DNA of 5,739 bases. Source: Candidatus Zixiibacteriota bacterium (lineage in GTDB: Bacteria; Zixibacteria; MSB-5A5; JAABVY01; JAHJOQ01). Below the pieces are notes generated by a model. That model was given only the letters and a program-made list of their open reading frames with translations. It was not told where the DNA came from and made no database searches. The DNA is taken from the NCBI GenBank assembly GCA_030631455.1, contig DAOVLC010000111.1, forward strand, positions 1-5,739, read 5' to 3'. The position numbers and the translations under genes are program-made. Shown one piece after another: positions 1 to 5,739 of the stretch (its first letter is position 1; every line of letters begins with the position of its first letter).

Positions 1-522
1 AAGAAAGATCATAACGCAGAGTTACGGCGGATCCTTCCCGAATTGAAATCACGGACGCTTGATCGCGAAACGGGCGGGCGACTTATGATCGTAGGGTCCG
101 AGAATGACGATACGGCATTCATCAAGATGGTAGAATCGGTCGGCAGCACCGTCGTTGTCGATGACCACTGCACCGGTTCCCGTTATTTCTGGAATCTCAC
201 AGAGTTCTCTGACGATATCGTGCAGAGCATCGCCAACAGATACATTGATAGACCGCCATGCCCCACGAAAGACTGGGAGGAACGACGCAGGTTTCCGCAT
301 ATTCTGAACCTTGCAAAAGAATACAGCGTTGACGGTGTTATTCTCATTCAACAGAAATTCTGTGATCCCCATGAATGCGACATGGTCCCATTGAAGGAAT
401 ATCTGAATAGCAATGATTATCCTACTCTGTTTCTTGAACTGGATGTTACCGTGCCGGTAGGCCAGATGAAGATCAGAGTCGAGGCATTCCTGGAGATGCT
501 GGGTGTCGAGGAACTGTTTTAG
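1..522 (+). CDS. bzdN: Benzoyl-CoA reductase gamma subunit, BzdN/BcrC-like (3' part, 5' end outside window)
   Basis: This is the C-terminal 173 residues of a 2-hydroxyglutaryl-CoA dehydratase D-component (HgdB/HgdC) family protein; the reading frame is open from base 1, so the true start lies upstream. Family members are about 380 residues, so a little under half is present. Visible features are a Rossmann-like strand and turn (RLMIVGSENDD), the DDHCTGSRYFWN segment with its cysteine at 169-171, and a late KFCDPHECD motif with cysteines at 361-363 and 376-378. The first cysteine of that late motif aligns in position with the NRGC cysteine of the beta subunit next door. In class I BCR the gamma and beta subunits form the catalytic half, which carries [4Fe-4S] clusters and binds the acyl-CoA. 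The stop is at 520-522, 24 bases before the beta-subunit start. The family call is strong. The Bzd rather than Bcr subtype is taken from the short ATPase subunits downstream. Substrate could be a substituted benzoyl-CoA. Confidence 0.9.
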   Translation, partial: KKDHNAELRRILPELKSRTLDRETGGRLMIVGSENDDTAFIKMVESVGSTVVVDDHCTGSRYFWNLTEFSDDIVQSIANRYIDRPPCPTKDWEERRRFPHILNLAKEYSVDGVILIQQKFCDPHECDMVPLKEYLNSNDYPTLFLELDVTVPVGQMKIRVEAFLEMLGVEELF

Positions 523-534
523 ATCGTTTGATGA

Positions 535-540
535 AGAGGA
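535..540 (+). promoter_or_regulatory. Ribosome binding site for the beta-subunit gene
   Basis: AGAGGA lies six bases upstream of the ATG at 547. It supports that start and re-initiation of translation 24 bases after the gamma-subunit stop. Confidence 0.65.
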
Positions 541-546
541 GTATAC

Positions 547-1863
547 ATGGCTGAGTATAAGACTGAACCTCTGAAGAGCTGGAAGAAGGCAAAGGAGCTG
601 CGCCTCAAGTACTACAAAGACTACCAGGATGCGTGGGACAAAGGCGGTATTCGCTGGACCGGCGGCGCCTGGTCATTCGATGCCATCCCAGCCGGCTTAG
701 GCCGTGATGTTCATAACGTCACCGGTGAACCGTACGCTGCTTCCATAGCCTTCAACAAAAAACTGTCGATGGAGTGCCTTGAGGCGGCGGAGGCCAAGGG
801 ATGGGCGCGAGACTTGTGCAGCTACATGCGCAATTACTGGGGCTCGATGTATCTCCGCAAATACGCTTTCGGTGGTGAGTACCCCGATCCGGACTTCTGC
901 TTCCAGGATCATATCTGTTGCAGTCACGCGAAGTGGTATCAGCACGTTGCCGAATACAAGAAGATCCCGTACTTCTGCATTGATGTCTCGGTAGGTCCTT
1001 ACAAGGACTTAAACGAGAACAGATTGATGTTTGTTGTCAACCAGATGCATGAATCGATCGAGTGGCTGAAGAAAATCACTGGGCGCAAATATCAGGACGA
1101 GCTTCTCATCGAGGCAGTGGAAGACGAAATACGTTCCACGTCGACATGGGCTGAAATCTGTTGCCTGAACATGGCAAAGCCCGCGCCATTGGATGAGAAG
1201 ACGATGTACTCTCTTAATGTCCATGGCACCCTGGCCAGGCACTCCAAGGAAATTGCGGATTTCTACGAGGAGCTTCGCGATGAGGTCAAATATCGCGTCG
1301 AAAACCAGATCGCCGCTGTACCGAACGAGCGATGGCGACTAATGTCGGACACACAGCCCCCATGGGGATTCCTGAAGATATTCCGCTATCTTGAGCGGTT
1401 CGGCGCTGTCTCTATTGGATCACTGTATACTTTCGGCCTTATCGGTATCTGGGAAACCAAGCCTGACGGCAGTTGGGGTCCGAGAACGACTCCTATGCAG
1501 AAGGGGGAGAAAATCACCAGTCGAGATCAGGCATTAAGGATTCTGGCTGATTGGAATCTATCCAAACCGGAATGGCAGCATTTCTACGACGCGAATCTCA
1601 AGACCGAGATGATGCTTCAGATAGCCAAGCAATGGCAGCTGGATGGAGTCATGCTTCATCTAAACCGTGGATGCGAAGGACTCTCCTGTGGTATCATGGA
1701 AAATCGGCTGGGAATCGCGAAAGCTGGGATCCCGATCATGACATTCGAGGGCAACATGGGTGATGAGCGGGAGTTCGATGAGGAGCGAGTAGTAACAAGA
1801 ATAGACTCTTTCATGGAAACACTGGGAGTGGAAATGGTGAATAGGCCTGGGAGCAATGCATAA
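547..1863 (+). CDS. bzdO: Benzoyl-CoA reductase beta subunit, BzdO/BcrB-like
   Basis: Complete 438-residue protein of the HgdB/2-hydroxyacyl-CoA dehydratase D-component family; BcrB/BzdO proteins have about this length. It should pair with the gamma subunit as the ring-reducing half of a cytoplasmic class I BCR, taking ATP-driven electrons from the two ATPase subunits. The N-terminus has the tryptophan/glycine-rich [20 protein letters not shown] stretch (residues 33-52) typical of this subunit. Candidate cluster ligands are C91 (LCSYMRN), C124/C125 (HICCSH) and C376 ([10 protein letters not shown], with C381 close by), matching the family pattern of three cysteines spread over the two lobes. 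The ATG at 547 is supported by AGAGGA six bases upstream. The next gene follows after 57 bases. I see no truncation or frameshift. Substrate remains uncertain, because 3-methylbenzoyl-CoA and hydroxybenzoyl-CoA reductases are close relatives. Confidence 0.93.
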   Translation: MAEYKTEPLKSWKKAKELRLKYYKDYQDAWDKGGIRWTGGAWSFDAIPAGLGRDVHNVTGEPYAASIAFNKKLSMECLEAAEAKGWARDLCSYMRNYWGSMYLRKYAFGGEYPDPDFCFQDHICCSHAKWYQHVAEYKKIPYFCIDVSVGPYKDLNENRLMFVVNQMHESIEWLKKITGRKYQDELLIEAVEDEIRSTSTWAEICCLNMAKPAPLDEKTMYSLNVHGTLARHSKEIADFYEELRDEVKYRVENQIAAVPNERWRLMSDTQPPWGFLKIFRYLERFGAVSIGSLYTFGLIGIWETKPDGSWGPRTTPMQKGEKITSRDQALRILADWNLSKPEWQHFYDANLKTEMMLQIAKQWQLDGVMLHLNRGCEGLSCGIMENRLGIAKAGIPIMTFEGNMGDEREFDEERVVTRIDSFMETLGVEMVNRPGSNA

Positions 1864-1908
1864 TATCGACATCGGCTCTTTGGTCTACTCAGAATACGCT
1901 TCACAGTA

Positions 1909-1917
1909 AGAGGAGGA
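1909..1917 (+). promoter_or_regulatory. Strong Shine-Dalgarno sequence for the BzdP-like gene
   Basis: AGAGGAGGA contains a perfect AGGAGG (1911-1916) four bases before the ATG at 1921. It is the best ribosome binding site in the window. It fixes the start and sits at the end of a 57-base gap that shows no clear hairpin or promoter. Confidence 0.75.
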
Positions 1918-1920
1918 ACC

Positions 1921-2694
1921 ATGGTAACAGCCGGAATAGATATGGGTGCCAAAAACATTAAGGTAGTCATTCTCGAGGACGGAGTTGTCAAGAGCAGGGC
2001 AATGGCCACTACGGGCTTTGAGCCTGCCGCCTCAGCCTCAAAATGTCTTGAACAGGCCGCTCAGGAATCTGGCATCGAAATAACAGCTATTGATCATATT
2101 ACTTCGACCGGCGCAGGGAGGAAAACGGCTCCAAATGTCAATTCCGACATCACCGACGTCGGTGCCGACGCGAAAGGGATAGTCCATCTTATGGATGATG
2201 TGCGCACGGTAATTGATGTTGGCGCCGAGGAAGGCAGGGGAATCAAAATCGAAGCCGATGGCAAGGTAATCGACTTCGCCGTTAACGAGAAATGTGCAGC
2301 CGGTGCGGGTGCTTTCGCCGAGGCGATGTCGCGAGCTTTAGAGGTTTCTCTCGAGGAATTCGGTCAGATATCGTTGAAATCGGACAAGACAATCCCAATG
2401 AATGCCCAGTGCGCGGTGTTTGCCGAGAGCGAGGTGGTTTCGCTGGTTCACGCGAAAACCCCAAAGCATGACATTGCCAAGGCGGTTCACGACGCGATTG
2501 CCAGTCGTATCGTCTCCATGGTGAGGCGGGTCGGCATCAACGAGAAGATCGCCCTGGTCGGCGGGGTCTCCCACAATCCGGGCTTTCTCGATGCCCTTAA
2601 GCGTGCACTGGAAACAGAAGTTGTTGTGCCCGAAAACCCGGATTACATAGGTGCGTTGGGAGCTGCAATAGTTGCCGGTGAAAGGACTAAATAA
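1921..2694 (+). CDS. bzdP: Benzoyl-CoA reductase ATPase subunit, BzdP/BcrD-like
   Basis: Complete 257-residue protein of the BadF/BadG/BcrA/BcrD ATPase family (ASKHA fold, related to the HgdC activator). In class I BCR two such subunits form a dimer that hydrolyses ATP and passes single electrons to the catalytic half. The phosphate-1 loop is at residues 5-11 (GIDMGAK), followed by a TGAGR turn. C125 (NEKCAAGAG) and C164 (NAQCAVFAESE) are the two conserved cysteines expected to hold half of the bridging [4Fe-4S] cluster. GGVSHNPGF (from 214) is the adenosine-side glycine motif. The second phosphate motif reads DVGAEEGRGIK (99-109) instead of the DxGGQDxK seen in the partner subunit. I assign it to the delta (BcrD/BzdP) side because of this motif and the NAQCAVFAESE segment; the P/Q naming is less certain than the family. 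The stop TAA shares its last base with the next ATG, so the two ATPase genes are probably translationally coupled at equal dose. Confidence 0.88.
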   Translation: MVTAGIDMGAKNIKVVILEDGVVKSRAMATTGFEPAASASKCLEQAAQESGIEITAIDHITSTGAGRKTAPNVNSDITDVGADAKGIVHLMDDVRTVIDVGAEEGRGIKIEADGKVIDFAVNEKCAAGAGAFAEAMSRALEVSLEEFGQISLKSDKTIPMNAQCAVFAESEVVSLVHAKTPKHDIAKAVHDAIASRIVSMVRRVGINEKIALVGGVSHNPGFLDALKRALETEVVVPENPDYIGALGAAIVAGERTK

Positions 2695-3581
2695 TGGGAG
2701 AGAAAACAAAAGAATTCTGGCGTTGGAAAGAATACAACTGGTCAGACGAGACGATCAACCCTAAGGAAGCGGAGACTATCTCTGCAGGAGTCGATGTCGG
2801 ATCCGTCAGCTCTCAGGCTGTCATCATGGTCGATGGCAAGCTATACGCTTACTCGAATATGCGCACCGGCTCCGACAGCCCGGATAGTGCGCGAAATGCC
2901 ATCAACTGGGCTATGGAAGGCACCGGCCTGACACTGGATGATATCCACTATTCGGTGGGAACAGGTTACGGTCGCGTTAACGTTCCCTTCGCAAACCGTG
3001 CAATTACCGAGATTGCCTGCCACGCACGTGGGGGGAATTTCATGTACGGCCCGACCGTGCGGACAATTTTGGATATGGGCGGGCAGGACTGCAAGGCAAT
3101 CCTCTGCGACGAGCGCGGTAAAGTGACCAATTTTCTCATGAATGACAAGTGTGCGGCAGGTACAGGGCGTGGAATGGAGGTATTCTCCGATTTGCTTGCA
3201 GTACCCATCGAAGATGTTGGCGAGTTATCACTGGATGTCGACGAAGAGCCTCCTCCGGTTTCCTCGACCTGTGTAGTGTTCGCCAAATCCGAGGCATCAT
3301 CCCTGCTGCGCGAGGGCTGGTCGAAAAAGCGTGTGCTTGCAGCGTATTGTTCCGCAATGGCGCACCGCGTCGTCTCTCTTCTGGAGCGCATCACTGTTGA
3401 GAAGGAGTTTGCGATAACCGGCGGTATCGCCAAGAATGCAGGTGTGGTCACCAGACTGGAGAGGGAGCTGAATCTCAAAGCACTGAAATCCAAGCACGAC
3501 ACCCAGATTGCCGGCGCACTCGGTGCCGCACTTTTTGCTAAATCACTTGTGGAGAAACAGCGAAAGAAGGCAGTGCAATGA
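2694..3581 (+). CDS. bzdQ: Benzoyl-CoA reductase ATPase subunit, BzdQ/BcrA-like
   Basis: Complete 295-residue ASKHA ATPase, the second activator subunit of the class I BCR. After a charged, tryptophan-rich N-terminal extension of about 30 residues (WRWKEYNW near the start) comes the phosphate-1 loop GVDVGSVSS (32-40), then GTGYGR, the canonical phosphate-2 motif DMGGQDCK (127-134), the cluster cysteines C153 (NDKCAAGTG) and C193 (SSTCVVFAKSE), and the adenosine motif GGIAKNAGV (243-251). Bcr-type BcrA of Thauera is over 400 residues, whereas Bzd-type Q subunits are about 300, so this length is the main argument for the Bzd subtype. The ATG overlaps the previous stop by one base (TAATG), with AAAGGA at 2681-2686 as a plausible ribosome binding site. 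The 3' end overlaps the ferredoxin gene by four bases (ATGA). The partner subunit has an altered phosphate-2 motif while this one is canonical, so the ATPase dimer is asymmetric. Confidence 0.9.
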   Translation: MGEKTKEFWRWKEYNWSDETINPKEAETISAGVDVGSVSSQAVIMVDGKLYAYSNMRTGSDSPDSARNAINWAMEGTGLTLDDIHYSVGTGYGRVNVPFANRAITEIACHARGGNFMYGPTVRTILDMGGQDCKAILCDERGKVTNFLMNDKCAAGTGRGMEVFSDLLAVPIEDVGELSLDVDEEPPPVSSTCVVFAKSEASSLLREGWSKKRVLAAYCSAMAHRVVSLLERITVEKEFAITGGIAKNAGVVTRLERELNLKALKSKHDTQIAGALGAALFAKSLVEKQRKKAVQ

Positions 3582-3859
3582 AAGCCAATTACGGATATAT
3601 GGATGGCAGCGGAGAGTTCTTTATCACTATCGATACCGACCTCTGCATCGAGTGCAGTGATCGCAGTTGCGTCGATGCTTGTCCCGCGGCTCTGTTTGAG
3701 ATTATCATGGATGACTATGATGATGAGGTCGTTGCGATTAAACAGGAGCATCGCAAGAAAGTCAAGTATGACTGCGGTGCATGCAAGCCGGTATCCGATC
3801 GACCTCCCCTGCCATGTGTCGAGGCTTGCAAGCCTGGAGCAATAACTCATTCCTGGTAG
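3578..3859 (+). CDS. Two-cluster ferredoxin, likely electron donor to the reductase (BzdM-like position)
   Basis: A 93-residue soluble iron-sulfur protein with eight cysteines in two groups: C23-x2-C26-x4-C31-x3-C35-P and C66-x2-C69-x10-C80-x3-C84-K-P. This is enough for two [4Fe-4S] clusters in a bacterial-type ferredoxin fold, but both groups are looser than the classical CxxCxxCxxxCP. An acidic stretch (IIMDDYDDE, about 42-50) lies between them. The final KPGAI after C84 imitates the usual CPxGAI. Class I BCR is known to be fed by a 2[4Fe-4S] ferredoxin, and the Azoarcus bzd operon has a ferredoxin gene (bzdM) just after bzdQ, which is the position seen here. The ATG overlaps the bzdQ stop (ATGA), with AGAAGG (3565-3570) seven bases upstream, so the start is well supported. 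It could instead be an inseparable electron-transfer subunit of the enzyme or of the downstream flavoprotein. Confidence 0.85.
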   Translation: MKANYGYMDGSGEFFITIDTDLCIECSDRSCVDACPAALFEIIMDDYDDEVVAIKQEHRKKVKYDCGACKPVSDRPPLPCVEACKPGAITHSW

Positions 3860-3939
3860 CCAGACAGTGCATGTGTCCGCTTTCCGTGCTTTCGAAGAGA
3901 GAATAAGATAGTACCATCTCACATAGTGCGACAAGAGCC
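3860..3939 (+). other. 80-base intergenic gap
   Basis: This is the longest non-coding stretch in the window. I see no convincing terminator hairpin with a T-run and no strong ribosome binding site before the ATG at 3940. A weak promoter-like pair (TTTCCG at 3881, TAAGAT at 3904, 17 bases apart) is present but too poor to call. Confidence 0.5.
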
Positions 3940-5739
3940 ATGGCTACGCTGACTCTGACAATTGACGGACAATCCATCGAATGCCCTGAGGGAAGCACTA
4001 TCCTTCAAGCCGCTGACGCTGCGGGCATTTATATCCCACGAATGTGTCATCATCCCGATTTGCCTCCGATAAGCGAGGTGACCTGGGTGGATTCCATTTA
4101 TCAGGTAGAAACGGAAATAACCGGTGAGAAACCGGGCGAAGAGGCCGGAAAGGAAGCCCGGTGCAATCTGTGCCTGGTTGAGGTGGAAGGGCAGGCAGAG
4201 CCGGTCAATTCCTGCATTACGCCCGCCGAAAACGGACTAATTGTGCGCACCGATACTGAGGATGTGATCTTGAAACGCAAGCAGGCACTGGCAAAACTCC
4301 TTGGAGATCATCCCCATGCGTGCCTGACATGCGCTCAGAAGGAAGGGTGCAGCCGGACGGACTGCTCATCGAATGTTCCGGTGGATGAGCGGTGCTGTGT
4401 CCTGTTAGGTCATTGTGAGTTAGAGAAAATCAGCGACTATATTGGTATTCCTAACGATACGAATAAGTATGTACCCCAACAGCTCCCGTCAACCAAGAGC
4501 GATCCACTCTTTGTCAGGGATTATAACCTTTGCATAGGTTGTTTGCGTTGTGTTCGAGTCTGTAGCAAGATTCATGGTCTTGATATCCTGGGAGCGATCT
4601 GGAAGGATAACCGTGCTTTAGTTGGAACCCTTGCCGGTTCCGAACTGAAAGAAGCTCAATGTCGCTTCTGCGGGGCGTGTGTAGAAGTCTGCCCTACCGG
4701 AGCACTACTCGACAAGGAAGGTGTTCCGGCGGTTCGTCGAGATTCTCCGCTCCCCTGTGTAGGGAATTGTCCGGCTGGTATAGATATCCCTCTCTATGTG
4801 AGGTCAATCGCTGCCGGAGACTATCGTGAAGCGCTGGATATTATTCACTCCCGCGTGCCGTTCCCGGGTATTCTGGGGTATGTCTGTTTCCATCCCTGCG
4901 AGGATGTCTGCCGCCGTGGAGAAATTGATCAACCGGTAGCCATTTGCGATCTGAAACGATACGTTGCAGATACCGTCATCGACGCAGATTCCTTCCCGGT
5001 CCAGAGAAAGCCTGACACAGGAAAGAAAGTGGCTATAATAGGTTCCGGCCCTACCGGTGTCACTGCGGCATATTATCTCGGCAGTTTGGGCAATCAAGTC
5101 AGCCTGTTCGACAGGGAAAGCAAACCCGGTGGTATGCTGCGCTATGGAATCCCCGACTACCGGCTCCCATCCGATATACTGGATCGAGAGTTAAGCGTCC
5201 TGGACACCCTTGGAATAAACTTCCACATGGATCACAAATTCGATGGCGAAAAATGGATAGATGATCTCAAAACTCAGGGATATGATGCCATTCTTATCGC
5301 GATAGGGGCGTCTGCAAGCAAAGCCTTGCCGATAGAGGATTCAGATCTCGATGGAATGTACCCAGGACTCGAATTCTTGAGATCGGCTAAACTATCTCAG
5401 AAACCCCGGCTGGGCGACCGGGTAGTGGTGATCGGCGGAGGGAATGTAGCTATTGACGCAGCTATGACTGCGATCCGCCTTGGAGCCGGATCCGTTCAAC
5501 TGATCTGCCTCGAATCGCGGAATGAAATGCCTGCCCATGATTGGGAGATATCTCAGGCGGAAGAAGAGGGCGTGGAGATTCATACTTCCTGGGGTCCGGA
5601 AAGATTCACATCAAGCGAGGGGCGTATAACGGGCATCGAATTCAAAAGATGTACCCGGGTATTCGACGATCAAGGCAGGTTTGACCCTCATTATGATGAA
5701 GGCGATACTAAGCATGTACCCGCCGATTCGGTTATTGTC
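3940..5739 (+). CDS. NuoG-like/GltD-like iron-sulfur flavoprotein, NAD(P)H:ferredoxin oxidoreductase (3' end outside window)
   Basis: The frame is open for 600 codons to the window edge. Residues 1-95 form a plant-type [2Fe-2S] domain (C36, C75, C78, C92). H124-x3-C128-x2-C131-x5-C137 is the His-Cys3 cluster motif of NuoG and Fe-hydrogenases. Extra cysteines follow (C142, C152, C153, C159). Residues 198-208 (CIGCLRCVRVC) and 241-251 (CRFCGACVEVC) are two [4Fe-4S] motifs. From about 270 it resembles the small subunit of glutamate synthase: cysteines C273, C277, C316, C320, C324, an FAD Rossmann loop GSGPTG (368-373), and an NAD(P)H loop GGGNVA (499-504). About 130 residues of the GltD-like part should lie beyond the window. 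ATG 3940 is the only ATG, GTG or TTG in frame after the stop at 3904-3906, but its ribosome binding site is weak. The context suggests it exchanges electrons between NAD(P)H and the adjacent ferredoxin, as proposed for BzdV of Azoarcus; I cannot confirm orthology. There is no membrane segment, so it should be cytoplasmic. Confidence 0.88.
   Translation, partial: MATLTLTIDGQSIECPEGSTILQAADAAGIYIPRMCHHPDLPPISEVTWVDSIYQVETEITGEKPGEEAGKEARCNLCLVEVEGQAEPVNSCITPAENGLIVRTDTEDVILKRKQALAKLLGDHPHACLTCAQKEGCSRTDCSSNVPVDERCCVLLGHCELEKISDYIGIPNDTNKYVPQQLPSTKSDPLFVRDYNLCIGCLRCVRVCSKIHGLDILGAIWKDNRALVGTLAGSELKEAQCRFCGACVEVCPTGALLDKEGVPAVRRDSPLPCVGNCPAGIDIPLYVRSIAAGDYREALDIIHSRVPFPGILGYVCFHPCEDVCRRGEIDQPVAICDLKRYVADTVIDADSFPVQRKPDTGKKVAIIGSGPTGVTAAYYLGSLGNQVSLFDRESKPGGMLRYGIPDYRLPSDILDRELSVLDTLGINFHMDHKFDGEKWIDDLKTQGYDAILIAIGASASKALPIEDSDLDGMYPGLEFLRSAKLSQKPRLGDRVVVIGGGNVAIDAAMTAIRLGAGSVQLICLESRNEMPAHDWEISQAEEEGVEIHTSWGPERFTSSEGRITGIEFKRCTRVFDDQGRFDPHYDEGDTKHVPADSVIV

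Noticed and set aside
43..522. Treating the first gene as a complete 159-residue protein with a TTG start
   Set aside because: The frame stays open to base 1, and the product lacks the N-terminal half of its family, so it is the end of a longer gene cut by the window edge.
1656..2009. Minus-strand open frames across the beta-subunit 3' end and the 57-base gap
   Set aside because: Low-complexity translations with no motif and no convincing ribosome binding site; they overlap well-supported plus-strand genes.
547..3581. Possibility that the four subunits are a 2-hydroxyacyl-CoA dehydratase plus activator
   Set aside because: Those systems use a single homodimeric activator, whereas two different ATPase genes and the [16 protein letters not shown] beta subunit point to a class I aroyl-CoA reductase. 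Phylogeny would be decisive.
3881..3909. Promoter-like TTTCCG and TAAGAT boxes 17 bases apart upstream of the flavoprotein gene
   Set aside because: About half of the consensus positions match, which is expected by chance in an 80-base gap. RNA start-site mapping would be needed to support it.
2966..3934. A 322-codon open frame on the minus strand antisense to the BzdQ-like gene, the ferredoxin and the following gap
   Set aside because: It is long, but its translation is rich in Ser, Arg and Thr with no recognisable motif, and it lies opposite genes with clear family motifs. It is a codon-bias shadow.

Overview
The window carries part of one co-directional (+ strand) operon for ATP-dependent reduction of an aromatic acyl-CoA, most likely a class I benzoyl-CoA reductase (BCR) of the Bzd subtype. 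The base composition is balanced, the genes are tightly packed with overlapping starts and stops, and the encoded enzymes are oxygen-sensitive iron-sulfur proteins. Together these point to an anaerobic bacterium that degrades aromatic compounds. Denitrifying Betaproteobacteria, Desulfobacterota and Dehalococcoidia-like Chloroflexota all carry such operons as far as I know, and the sequence alone does not let me choose among them.

Layout: 1-522 is the 3' end of the gamma (BzdN/BcrC-like) catalytic subunit. 547-1863 is the complete beta (BzdO/BcrB-like) catalytic subunit. 1921-2694 and 2694-3581 are two complete ASKHA-fold ATPase/activator subunits (BzdP/BcrD-like and BzdQ/BcrA-like). 3578-3859 is a small two-cluster ferredoxin. 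3940 to the window end is the first 600 codons of a large iron-sulfur flavoprotein that joins a NuoG-like N-terminus to a GltD-like FAD/NAD(P)H oxidoreductase. There are no RNA genes, mobile elements, CRISPR arrays or long non-coding stretches; the longest gap is 80 bases.

How the genes fit together (inference from known families): the flavoprotein would move electrons between NAD(P)H and the ferredoxin. The ferredoxin would feed the P/Q ATPase dimer, which holds one [4Fe-4S] cluster between its subunits. ATP hydrolysis would then drive low-potential electrons into the N/O heterodimer, where the aromatic ring of the acyl-CoA is reduced to a cyclic diene. The most distinctive parts are the composite flavoprotein, with a long insertion in its [2Fe-2S] domain and an acidic residue where related enzymes carry the NADPH-binding arginine, and the unequal nucleotide-binding motifs of the two ATPase subunits.
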